Below are positions 36,842 through 44,456 of a stretch of 64,000 bases of DNA, piece by piece (within the stretch, counting starts at the first letter, position 1; each line of letters opens with the position of its first letter). The notes beneath the pieces were generated by a model. That model was not told the origin of the DNA, made no database searches, and saw only the letters and a list, made by a program, of their open reading frames with translations. Made by a program: the position numbers and the translations under genes. Source of the DNA: Salinispora pacifica CNR114 (GTDB taxonomy: Bacteria > Actinomycetota > Actinomycetes > Mycobacteriales > Micromonosporaceae); contig NZ_AZWO01000025.1 of NCBI RefSeq assembly GCF_000514775.1, forward strand, positions 1 to 64,000. The letters are read 5' to 3'.

Positions 36842-38907
36842 CGCGGTGCCCCGCCCACGTCCGACACTGCCGGCGCCCGCCACGCCCGCAGGGACGCTGC
36901 CGCCTTGAGCAGCATCTCGTCGTACTCCTCGGCAGGGTCGGAGCCCAGCACGATCGCCCCGCCGGCGCCGATCGACAGCCGGTCGCCGACCCGGACCGCG
37001 GTGCGGATGACGATGTTCAGGTCGGTGCCGCCGGACAGCCCGAAGTAGCCGAGCGCCCCCGAATAGACGCCCCTGGCCTCGGTCTCCAGCCGGTCGATGA
37101 TCTCCATCGTGCGGAGCTTCGGGGCACCGGTCATCGAGCCGCCCGGGAAGCACTGCCGGACGCAGTCGATCGCGCTCACCCCGTCGCGGAGCCGCCCGTG
37201 CACGGTGGAGACCAGCTGGTGCACGGTCTGGTAGCTCTCCACCGCCAGGTACGGGTCGACCCGGATGCTGCCCGTCTCGCAGACCTGGCCGAGGTCGTTG
37301 CGCAGCAGGTCGACGATCATCAGGTTCTCGGCCTGGGTCTTGGCCCCGGCGGCCAGCCCGGCCGCGTTGCGGGCGTCGCGGACCGGGTCGGCGTCGCGGG
37401 GTGCGGTGCCCTTGATCGGCTTGCTGGTGACGGTGCGGTCCCGTTCGATGCGCAGGAACCGTTCCGGCGAGGAGCTGAACACGGTCAGGTCGCCGAGGCG
37501 CAGCAGGGCGGCGTACGGGGCCGGGTTGGCCCGCCGGAGGCGGCGGTAGAAGGCGGTGTCGTCGTCGTGGAAGGGCAGGTGCAGTCGGTTGGTCAGGCAG
37601 ATCTCGTAGCTCTCGCCGAGGGCCAGTTGGCGCCGGCACTCCGCGATGTCGGCCAGGTATCGACTCCGGTCACGAGTTAGATGATCTTCGAACTCATCCG
37701 AGAAGCCGGAAATATCCGTATCAGCGAAGCGCGAAGGGCGAAGCCGCGCCGCCGTCCGGTCCAGCCACGCCTGCGCCTCCGGCCGGCCCTTCTCGTCGTG
37801 CACGGCGACCAGATAGGTCAGCCCCTCCTGATGGTCGACCGCGACGACCCGGTCGGCGAACATCCAGACCGCGTCCGGTGTCTCGGCCGTGTGGCGGGCG
37901 GTGGCGCCGCACTCGGCCTTCAGCTCGTACCCGAAGTAGCCGACGTAACCGCCGGTGAGATCGAACGGCAGATCGTCCGCGGGCAGCCGGCGCCGGCGCA
38001 GCCGTTCGGCCAGGACGTCGAACACGCTGCCGCTCTCCGTGCGGGTGCCGCTGCCATCGCGTACGTGTACGCCACCGCCCCCGACGCGGTAGGTCAGCAC
38101 CTCGCTGAGCGGTCCGGACGTGTCGCCGAGGAACGAGAACCGGGACAGGCCCTCCTGCACGCGGCTGCTGTCCAGCCAGAAGGAGTATGGGCTGTCGCCG
38201 AAGAGGTCGAGGAAGACGGCCTCGGCGTCGGCCGCGGTCGGCACCACGGTGCTGACGATCCCGAGTTCGGCCGGCGAACCAGGGGAGATGGGCGCTGCGG
38301 GGGTGGGCGGTCGCGAGAAACGGCGGCGCCGTGGGGTCAGCTCGATGAAGTTCCGGATGATTTCCCGGCCATAGCGCGACGCGACCGACTCCGGGTGGAA
38401 CTGCACCCCCCACCGCGGCCGGTCGCGGTGGCGCAATGCCATGAGTACGCCGTCGTCCGCCCACGCCGTCGCGATCAGCTCATCGGGCAGCGGCTCCCGG
38501 ACGCACAGCGAGTGGTACCGGACCGCGGTGAACTCGCGGGGTACCCCGGCGAACAGCGGGTCCACGTCGTGGTAGATCCGGGCCAGGTGGCCGTGCCGGG
38601 GCTCGGGGGCGGCAGCGACCGTGGCGCCGGCCAGGTACCCGATCATCTGGTGGCCGAGACAGACCCCGAGCACGGGCAACGTGGTGCGGCCCAACAGGTC
38701 ACTGGCGAAGCCGACGTCGCGAGGGTTCTGCGGCCGTCCCGGTCCGGGCGAGACGACGATGTTGTCGAAGTCGGCCGGCCGCAGACGGGGCAGGGCCGGA
38801 TCGTCGTTGACGACGACGGTCGGTTCCGTGCCGCTGATCCCGGTGATCAGCTGGAACAGGTTGTAGGTGTACGAGTCGTGGTTGTCGACCAGCAGGGTGC
38901 GCGTCAT
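36838..38907 (-). CDS. pabAB: Fused aminodeoxychorismate synthase PabA-PabB
   Basis: The 689-residue protein joins a class I glutamine amidotransferase (residues 1-190) to a chorismate-binding domain (about 230-680). The amidotransferase has DNHDSYTYNLFQ, the nucleophile in LGVCLGHQMIGY and a final HPESV. The synthase half has PIKGTAPRD near residue 500; the lysine in PIKGT marks aminodeoxychorismate synthases, whereas anthranilate synthases have PIAGT. PGGSMTGAPKLRTMEIID is also intact. Together with PabC it makes PABA. Fused PabAB is usual in antibiotic clusters that start from PABA. Confidence 0.95.
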   Translation of the reverse strand: MTRTLLVDNHDSYTYNLFQLITGISGTEPTVVVNDDPALPRLRPADFDNIVVSPGPGRPQNPRDVGFASDLLGRTTLPVLGVCLGHQMIGYLAGATVAAAPEPRHGHLARIYHDVDPLFAGVPREFTAVRYHSLCVREPLPDELIATAWADDGVLMALRHRDRPRWGVQFHPESVASRYGREIIRNFIELTPRRRRFSRPPTPAAPISPGSPAELGIVSTVVPTAADAEAVFLDLFGDSPYSFWLDSSRVQEGLSRFSFLGDTSGPLSEVLTYRVGGGGVHVRDGSGTRTESGSVFDVLAERLRRRRLPADDLPFDLTGGYVGYFGYELKAECGATARHTAETPDAVWMFADRVVAVDHQEGLTYLVAVHDEKGRPEAQAWLDRTAARLRPSRFADTDISGFSDEFEDHLTRDRSRYLADIAECRRQLALGESYEICLTNRLHLPFHDDDTAFYRRLRRANPAPYAALLRLGDLTVFSSSPERFLRIERDRTVTSKPIKGTAPRDADPVRDARNAAGLAAGAKTQAENLMIVDLLRNDLGQVCETGSIRVDPYLAVESYQTVHQLVSTVHGRLRDGVSAIDCVRQCFPGGSMTGAPKLRTMEIIDRLETEARGVYSGALGYFGLSGGTDLNIVIRTAVRVGDRLSIGAGGAIVLGSDPAEEYDEMLLKAAASLRAWRAPAVSDVGGAPR

Positions 38908-39737
38908 GCGGCACCGGCCATGGTGCGGTGCAGGGCACGGAGGTCGTTCGGCGCGAGGGACACTCCGAAGACGTCCCAGATCGCCGCGAGCGCGTCGTCG
39001 CGGCTGAGGTCGCGGACGGTGGCCGGTTGCCCGGGCCGCAGCTCGGTGAGGGCGGTGCCGATCAGCAGGTGCCGCACCTTGGGCCGGGTGCGCTGCAGCA
39101 CGATCTGCCGGTTGAACGGGGACTTCGGGTGCGTCAGGCACCAGTGGTTGAGCACCTCGAAGTCGGCCGGGTAACGCGGGTCGGTGGTGAAGCCGTACAG
39201 CTCGGCCGGCCCCTCCGGGTGCAGGAACCGCAGCCGGTACTCGCCGTGCGGTTCTCGGGTCAGGTCGAACGACCAGTCGCCGTCCAGCCGGGCCCCGTCG
39301 GCCAGGCGGATCGGCTCGTGCGGGCCGTACCCCCCGAAGGAGATGTCGAACAGCCAGCCGTCGCCGGCCAGGTCGACGCGGAGGGCGACGTGCACGGCGG
39401 GCCCGTGCCGGTTGCCGGTGCGGACGCGGGACCGGGCCGCGAACGCGGAGACGCGGAACCCGATGCGGTCCAGCACCGCCGCGGCCAGGACGACCTGTTC
39501 CAGGCACCAGCCGCCGCGACCCTGCCGCACGATCTTGTCCTGGACCCGGTCCAGGTCGAGCGGCACGGTGGTCCGGCCGAGCAGCGCGTCCAGGTTGTCG
39601 AAGGCGATCGCGTCGACGTGCGCGGCCTGCAGGCGGCGCAACGTGGCGAGGTCCGGCGCCACGTCGCCGTGGTGCCCGATCCGGGCCAGGTAGGCATCGA
39701 GGTCGACGGCGTCGCCCTGCCAGCGGGTGTCGGTCAT
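38904..39737 (-). CDS. nat: Arylamine N-acetyltransferase family enzyme
   Basis: The 277-residue protein has the NAT cysteine-protease-like triad: C78 (RGGWCLEQ), H116 (AVHVAL) and D131 (LFDISFGG). Free NATs move acetyl from acetyl-CoA to arylamines or O-acetylate arylhydroxylamines. Its place between a P450 and the PABA/N-oxygenase genes suggests O-acetylation of an aryl-hydroxylamine, as in benzastatin biosynthesis where a NAT activates the nitrogen for a P450. It starts and ends in ATGA overlaps with its neighbours. Confidence 0.92.
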   Translation of the reverse strand: MTDTRWQGDAVDLDAYLARIGHHGDVAPDLATLRRLQAAHVDAIAFDNLDALLGRTTVPLDLDRVQDKIVRQGRGGWCLEQVVLAAAVLDRIGFRVSAFAARSRVRTGNRHGPAVHVALRVDLAGDGWLFDISFGGYGPHEPIRLADGARLDGDWSFDLTREPHGEYRLRFLHPEGPAELYGFTTDPRYPADFEVLNHWCLTHPKSPFNRQIVLQRTRPKVRHLLIGTALTELRPGQPATVRDLSRDDALAAIWDVFGVSLAPNDLRALHRTMAGAA

Positions 39738-40903
39738 CGCGGTCCCCAGGTCACCGGCAGCTCGACCAGCCCGCCGACCAGGGTCTCGTGGCGTAGCTTC
39801 AGCTCGTCAACGCCGACCGCCAGGCGCAGGTCCGGGAAGCGGGTGATGAGCCGGGACAGCGCCACCCGCAGCACCATCCGGGCCAGCGGGGCGCCGACAC
39901 AGGAGTGCCGCCCGTACCCGAAGGCGAGACTCCCCGCGGTCGGGCGGGTGATGTCGAGCCGGTCCGGGTCGGGGAAGGCGGTCTCGTCATGGTTGGCCGC
40001 GATGATGTTCAGCAGCACCAGATCACCGGCCCGGATGGCGGCGCCGTCGATCTCGAAGCCGGTCACCGCGAACCGGGGCATCCCGCCGTTGTGCGGGTTC
40101 GGCATCGACCGGCGCAGCAGCTCGTCCACTGTGGCTGGGACGAGGGCCGGGTCGGCGCGCACGGCGGCCCACTGGTCCGGGTTGGTCAGCAGCAGCAGGA
40201 CGCCGGTGCCGATCCGGGCCACCGTCGTCTCGTACCCCCCGAACAGCAGCAGCGCGGTGAGCGCCACGACCTCCGTGTCGCCGATGCCCGCGGTCGCGAT
40301 CAGCCGGGAGATCACGTCGTCGCCGGGGTCCTGCCGCTTGGCCGCGACCAGCTGCCGGCAGTAGCCGAACAACTCGGCCAGGCCGCGCTGGGACCGCTCC
40401 GGATCCTGGACGCCGGCCGCGTCCTGGGTCCAGACGCTGAACCGGCCCTTGTCCTCGGCCGGCACGCCGAGCCACTCGCACAGCACCAGGATCGGCAGCG
40501 ACATGGCCAGGGCCGGGCGCAGGTCGACCGGTGGGGTCCGGGTGGCCAGCTCGTCCAGGTGCTGCTCGGTGAGCTTCTCGACGACCGCCCGCAACGGTTC
40601 CAGCCGTTCGGGGGTGAACTGCGGTTCCAGCAGGCTCCGCAGCCGGGGGTGGTCGTCGGCCAGCGGGCCCAGCAGCTTGTTGAGCAACGCGGTGCCGCCG
40701 TCCCGGCCGCCCGGATCGGACCGGCTCAGCCGGTCGTCGTCGAGCAGCTGCTGGACCTCCGCATGACCGGTGACCAGCCACGCCGGCACCCCTTCGGGGG
40801 TACGAACCCGATGCACTTTCCCGCGCGACTGGAGCAGGCGCAGCGCCGGCGCGACGTCCAGCACGTGCGTCTGTGTGAAGGGCAACTGGGCGACAGTGTT
40901 CAC
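39734..40903 (-). CDS. Cytochrome P450 (first gene of the PABA-mevalonate operon)
   Basis: GTG 40903 has GGGAGG six to seven bases upstream; an ATG at 40936 is in frame but lacks such a site. The 389-residue protein has the I-helix motif LFGGYETTVA, the ExxR-type K-helix and the haem loop FGYGRHSCVG with its cysteine ligand, as in CYP105/107-like bacterial enzymes. The co-transcription with NAT and N-oxygenase makes it the best candidate for the P450 that acts on an N-acetoxy-arylamine (nitrenoid cyclisation, as proposed for BezE) or for side-chain oxidation. Electron partners are not in the window. Confidence 0.9.
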   Translation of the reverse strand: MNTVAQLPFTQTHVLDVAPALRLLQSRGKVHRVRTPEGVPAWLVTGHAEVQQLLDDDRLSRSDPGGRDGGTALLNKLLGPLADDHPRLRSLLEPQFTPERLEPLRAVVEKLTEQHLDELATRTPPVDLRPALAMSLPILVLCEWLGVPAEDKGRFSVWTQDAAGVQDPERSQRGLAELFGYCRQLVAAKRQDPGDDVISRLIATAGIGDTEVVALTALLLFGGYETTVARIGTGVLLLLTNPDQWAAVRADPALVPATVDELLRRSMPNPHNGGMPRFAVTGFEIDGAAIRAGDLVLLNIIAANHDETAFPDPDRLDITRPTAGSLAFGYGRHSCVGAPLARMVLRVALSRLITRFPDLRLAVGVDELKLRHETLVGGLVELPVTWGPR

Positions 40904-40978
40904 GGGCGACCTCCCGTACGTGGTGAGAAGGTGCACTTTCGGGATGTCTTCGAGGGCACCCTTGCCTATGCCGGTTTC

Positions 40979-41008
40979 ATCCTGCGGGATCTCCGGCTAC
41001 GGTGTCAA
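40979..41008 (-). promoter_or_regulatory. Promoter of the 12-gene operon
   Basis: On the minus strand TTGACA (41008-41003) is followed after 18 bases by CAGGAT (40984-40979). Transcription would start near 40972, leaving a ~70-base leader before GTG 40903. The TTGACA with 18-base spacing matches the promoter at 41823. Confidence 0.55.
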
Positions 41009-41214
41009 CGACCAATTTATTTACGTCATCACATATCGCGGGTCCGGCGGGATGGGGATAGGGTTACTCACGGGTTGGGGTGGATCGGAACGACGTGGGG
41101 AGAATGGCTCGGTGCCGGTGCCAGTGATGGGGACGCGGAAATTCAGGATTCATGAACAAACTCCAGGGTTCGCGATAGGGGGTCGAAGTCCCGAATCGAC
41201 GGAGGGCTGAACCG

Positions 41215-41466
41215 GTGCGGTGGAACCTGCGGCTGCGTGCGGCCGAGATGGGGATCTGGAAGTCGGCCGACATGCGCCGGTTGCTGGCCGAGGCCGGGCT
41301 GGAGATCAGCGCCGGGAAGATGTCGGGGCTGTGGGCCGGCACCCCGACGACGATCCGCCTGGATGACCTGGAGGTGATCTGCGCGGTCCTCGACTGTAAC
41401 CCGGCCGAGCTGCTGATCTGTGAGCCCGAGAAGGTCCGGGCGACCAGGCGGAATCGGGTGGGGTGA
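41215..41466 (+). CDS. Small XRE/Cro-type HTH regulator
   Basis: GTG 41215 follows GGAGGG by eight bases. The 83-residue protein is a single Cro/C1-type helix-turn-helix (LRAAEMGIWKSADMRRLLAE, then ISAGKMSGLW and IRLDDLEVICAVLDCNPAEL), a type often found beside recombinases or toxin genes as a small autoregulator. Here it is divergent from the 12-gene operon and overlaps the next regulator by four bases (GTGA). It may repress or co-regulate the cluster. Confidence 0.85.
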   Translation: MRWNLRLRAAEMGIWKSADMRRLLAEAGLEISAGKMSGLWAGTPTTIRLDDLEVICAVLDCNPAELLICEPEKVRATRRNRVG

Positions 41467-41780
41467 GGGTAGTGACCGAGGACCGGCCGAACCACGTGCG
41501 CGAGTGCGAGTATCACCCGGGCTGCGCCCGCCGGCGCGGCTGTTGCTGGTGGCTGAGTTCCCTGCAGGCACAGATCCTGGAGGGCGTGGCAGCCGGTTTC
41601 TCCAGCGATCGGCTGTCCCGGGCGCTGTATCTCAGTCCCAAGACCATTGACTATCACGTCCGCGTCATGTCCGACAAGCTGCAGGCGCCGAATCGGGTCG
41701 CGCTGGTGTCGAGAGCGTTCGTCCTCGAGATTCTGCGGACGGATACGTGGCCACCGCGAGTGGCCCGCCGGAACCGTTGA
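41463..41780 (+). CDS. Small LuxR/GerE-type HTH regulator
   Basis: GTG 41463 overlaps the stop of the XRE gene (GTGA); a second GTG at 41472 with GAGGG before it is equally possible. A short N-terminal segment with four cysteines (CEYHPGCARRRGCC) could bind a metal. The rest is a LuxR-type HTH: LQAQILEGVAAGFSSDRLSR and LSPKTIDYHVRVMSDKL. The lone HTH has no receiver or ligand domain. It lies directly before the promoter box at 41793 and is the best candidate to bind it. Confidence 0.8.
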   Translation: MRVVTEDRPNHVRECEYHPGCARRRGCCWWLSSLQAQILEGVAAGFSSDRLSRALYLSPKTIDYHVRVMSDKLQAPNRVALVSRAFVLEILRTDTWPPRVARRNR

Positions 41781-41792
41781 TTGACGCTTCTC

Positions 41793-41828
41793 TGGGGTTT
41801 TTCCTAAAGCCGATCAGGTTCGTTGACA
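41793..41828 (+). promoter_or_regulatory. Regulator box plus -35 element before the C-methyltransferase gene
   Basis: The box TGGGGTTTTTCCTAAAG (41793-41809) lies 13 bases before TTGACA (41823-41828). CACGAT follows 18 bases later. A near-identical arrangement occurs at 45771-45807. Transcription would start near 41857, which supports ATG 41893 as the downstream start. Confidence 0.65.
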
Positions 41829-41892
41829 TGGTCGGAGAAGGTCCACCACGATGAAGTTACGTCGTCGGCATCCGACCCTTGGAGAAGTGACT

Positions 41893-42780
41893 ATGTCAAT
41901 TTCCCCGAAAGAAGCGCCGGTCTTTCCGGATGAGGTCAGAATTGTCGGCCAGTATTACGACGACAAGACCACGAGACTGGTTCGCAAATACGGTCCCGGT
42001 CCCAAGATCCACTACCACGTGGGTTACTACCCGTCCGGGTCGGCCCCGGTGCTCGAGGACGTGACGCCGGACGCCATCCGTGCCGGCATCCGGCGGCACC
42101 AGGAGGGTCTGCTGCGATTCGCGGCCGAGGCCTGGGGAGCCGAGAGCCGGCTGTCCGGGCGGATCCTGGACGTCGGCTGCGGTCTCGGCGGCGGCTCGCT
42201 GTTCTGGGCCCAGGAGTACGGTGCCGAGGTGACCGCGGTGACCAACGCGCCGGACCACGCGCCGATCGTGACGGAATTCGCCCGGGAGTGCGGCGTCGAC
42301 GACCGGGTCCGGACGCTCGTCTGCGATGCCATGGACCTGCCGGTGGAGGCACCCTACGACGCGGCGGTCGCCATCGAGAGCAGCGGCTATTTCGACCGGC
42401 CGCGGTGGTTCCAGCGGCTGGCCCGGGTGCTGCGCCCGGGCGCGAGCGTGTGCGTCGAAGACGTGTTCACCGTCCGCCCGCACGGCGCCGACGTGTGGAC
42501 CGAATACTTCTACTGCAAACCGGCCACGGTGCACGACTACGCCGAGGCCGCCGCGTCCGCCGGTTTCCGGCTGGTGGACGAGGTCGACGCGACGGCTGAG
42601 ACGGCGCCGTTCTGGGACGAGAGCGCCGCCTGGACCAAGGCGGTGCTGGACACCGACACCAGCCTGTCCCCGGTGGACCGCCGGCACCTGCGGATCTCGC
42701 TGATGGCGAATCAGGCCCAGGGCGCCGAGTGGAGAGCCGGCGGCCTGCGCCTGTCCTTCCTGCGTTTCGAACTGACGTGA
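41893..42780 (+). CDS. Geranyl-diphosphate C-methyltransferase-like enzyme
   Basis: ATG 41893 has GGAGAA six bases upstream and lies after the predicted transcription start; ATG 41851 would lie before it. The 295-residue protein resembles GPP C-methyltransferases: YYDDKTTRLVRKYGPGPKIH, then ILDVGCGLGGGSLFWAQEYG (residues 91-110) and VTAVTNAPDHAPIV. Such enzymes add a methyl group to the prenyl diphosphate before use: at C2 in 2-methylisoborneol synthesis, at C6 in benzastatin synthesis (BezA, as I recall). In this cluster the second role fits best. Position of methylation cannot be read from sequence alone. Confidence 0.88.
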   Translation: MSISPKEAPVFPDEVRIVGQYYDDKTTRLVRKYGPGPKIHYHVGYYPSGSAPVLEDVTPDAIRAGIRRHQEGLLRFAAEAWGAESRLSGRILDVGCGLGGGSLFWAQEYGAEVTAVTNAPDHAPIVTEFARECGVDDRVRTLVCDAMDLPVEAPYDAAVAIESSGYFDRPRWFQRLARVLRPGASVCVEDVFTVRPHGADVWTEYFYCKPATVHDYAEAAASAGFRLVDEVDATAETAPFWDESAAWTKAVLDTDTSLSPVDRRHLRISLMANQAQGAEWRAGGLRLSFLRFELT

Positions 42781-42811
42781 CGTCCGGCCCGTTCCTCATG
42801 AGGAGTTCCGC

Positions 42812-43642
42812 ATGACGCTCGAGCAGTCTCCCGCCCCCGGCGACGTCGCCGACGTGTACGACGGGATCGGTCGAATCTACGGGTCCACCTGGGGCCCCAA
42901 CTTCCACTACGGCTACTGGGACGACGATGCCGACCAGAGCTCCATCGAGGTCGCCACCGACCGGCTGACCGACATGATGATCGCGGGGCTGGCGGCGACG
43001 CCGGGGCAGCGGGTGCTGGACATCGGCTGCGGCGTCGGCCATCCCGCGCTGCGCCTCGTCCGGACGACCGGCGCGCACGTCCTGGGCATCTCGGTCAGCC
43101 ACGTCCAGGTGGCCGAAGCCAACGCCCGGGCGGACGCGGCCGGGCTGGCCGGGCAGGCCACCTTCCAGTTCACCGACGCGATGAACATGCCCTTCCCGGC
43201 CGGCTCGTTCGACGCGGCCTGGGCGTTCGAGTCGATGTGGCACATGCCCGACCGCGGCCGGGTGCTCGCCGAGGCCGCCCGCGTGCTGCGCCCCGGCGGC
43301 CGGCTCGCCGTGGCCGACGTGATCGAGCGCGGCCCGGTCAGCGAGGAGGGCCGCAAGGTCCTGGACCACATCTGCGAGAACTACGCGGTCAAGTCGCTGG
43401 GCACCATCGAGGAGTACCGGAACGCGTTGGCCGCCAACGGCTTCGTCGACGTCGAGATTCGCGACATCACCGACAACTGCGCCCGGACCACGGCGCTGAT
43501 GGCCGACACCGTCGAGACCCGGCGCGCCGATCTCGTCGCCCTGGTCGGCGAGGAGCAGACCGCCTCGCTGCTCGATTTCATGCGGCGAGCCGCGGCGGCG
43601 GCGGAGAGCGGCTACCTCATCCTGACCGCCACCCGCGCCTGA
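42812..43642 (+). CDS. SAM-dependent methyltransferase, probable O-methyltransferase
   Basis: The 276-residue protein starts 32 bases after the C-methyltransferase, with GAGGAG before ATG. SAM motif I is VLDIGCGVGHPAL (residues 68-80), followed by MNMPFPAGSFDAAWAFESMW and VLRPGGRLAVADV. It belongs to the broad RebM/sugar-and-antibiotic O-methyltransferase group with the N-terminal NFHYGYWDDD. A methoxy group on the prenyl chain occurs in virantmycin-type compounds, so O-methylation of a P450-made hydroxyl is a reasonable inference. Confidence 0.8.
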   Translation: MTLEQSPAPGDVADVYDGIGRIYGSTWGPNFHYGYWDDDADQSSIEVATDRLTDMMIAGLAATPGQRVLDIGCGVGHPALRLVRTTGAHVLGISVSHVQVAEANARADAAGLAGQATFQFTDAMNMPFPAGSFDAAWAFESMWHMPDRGRVLAEAARVLRPGGRLAVADVIERGPVSEEGRKVLDHICENYAVKSLGTIEEYRNALAANGFVDVEIRDITDNCARTTALMADTVETRRADLVALVGEEQTASLLDFMRRAAAAAESGYLILTATRA

Positions 43643-43650
43643 TCGTCTCC

Positions 43651-43680
43651 CCAGCCAGCCAGCCAGCCAGCCAGCCAGCC
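43651..43680. repeat. CCAG tetranucleotide repeat
   Basis: Seven and a half tandem copies of CCAG lie nine bases after the methyltransferase stop codon. It is a simple slippage-prone repeat outside any intact gene. Confidence 0.9.
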
Positions 43681-43729
43681 CGGCCCGCGCCCCTTGGCGT
43701 GGACCGGGCCAGTTCGGCCTTGCGGGCGA

Positions 43730-44036
43730 CCGGTTGCCCAAGGTGCGTGACGTCGCCCAGTCGCTGGCGATCAACCCGAACATGGTGTCGAAGGCCTACC
43801 ACGAGCTGGAGCTCGAAGGTCTCGTCGAGGGGCGGCCGGGGGTCGGCACCTTGGTCACCGGAACCCGCGCCGGTGCCTCGCCGGCCAGGCCGAGCTGCGC
43901 ACCGAGTTCGTCGGGTGGCTGGAGCGGGCCCGCGCGGCCGGGATGACCGACGAGGACGTCATCGCCCTGGTCGACACGACGATCCGCGCGGCCCGGCCGG
44001 ACGGCGCACTCCAAGGGCGGATCCAGGTGAGCGGAC
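43730..44036 (+). pseudogene. GntR (YtrA-like) regulator remnant
   Basis: The frame reads LPKVRDVAQSLAINPNMVSK and GRPGVGTLVTGTRAG, a GntR winged helix lacking its first ~35 residues. Near 43885 it shifts frame and continues as EFVGWLERARAAGMTDEDVI and LVDTTIRAARPDG, the short YtrA-type C-terminal helix pair. Loss of the 5' end and a frameshift make it a pseudogene. Its original partner would be the ABC permease remnant that follows. Confidence 0.7.
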
Positions 44037-44450
44037 TCTGGTCAAGTCCGCCCTGCTCGGCGGCGCGGTGGCGGTGTTCGCCGTCGGCTACGGTCTTGGC
44101 CTGTTGTGGTGGTACCAGCCGCTCGGCCAGATCGACGTCCGGCAGAGCCGGTTCACCGAGGTCTTCTTCGACATGCAGGGCGTGGCCCCGGTCGGGTACA
44201 CGCTGTTCGCGGTGGCGATGCTGGCCCGGCCGCACTACCTGGCGCCGGCCACCGACGAGCGGCCGATCGCGAGCGGTGACGACGGCCAGGGCGATCTGGC
44301 CGGCGGCTGGGTGCTGACCAAGGAGGTCCGGCAGGCCGACGGCACGGTGGTCGCCACCGTTACGGTCCAGGACCCGCCCGCTACAGACTGCGTCCGGTGC
44401 GGCGCCGACTCGGCCCTGAGGGCAGCGCCGAGCACCACCAGGTGTGCCAG
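44037..44450 (+). pseudogene. ABC-2 permease remnant
   Basis: The frame has LVKSALLGGAVAVFAVGYGL and LLWWYQPLGQIDVR, then SRFTEVFFDMQGVAPVGYTL, the start of an ABC-2-type permease usually found behind YtrA-like GntR regulators. After one hydrophobic segment it jumps to a hydrophilic piece (HYLAPATDERPIAS ... GGWVLTKEVRQADGTVVATV) that belongs near the end of the same kind of protein. No ATPase gene is present. A large internal deletion is the simplest explanation. Confidence 0.6.
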
Positions 44451-44456
44451 TCCGGC

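Noticed and set aside
36838..38907. Anthranilate synthase instead of aminodeoxychorismate synthase
   Set aside because: The PIKGT lysine and the adjacent pabC and AurF-like genes favour aminodeoxychorismate synthase.
37681..39174. A long plus-strand frame opposite pabAB
   Set aside because: Low-complexity antisense shadow; the minus strand carries clear amidotransferase and chorismate-binding motifs.
41851..41892. Upstream ATG 41851 as start of the C-methyltransferase
   Set aside because: It lies before the transcription start predicted from the TTGACA-18-CACGAT promoter, and ATG 41893 has a better ribosome site.
43651..43680. CRISPR-like array
   Set aside because: It is a simple CCAG repeat without spacers.
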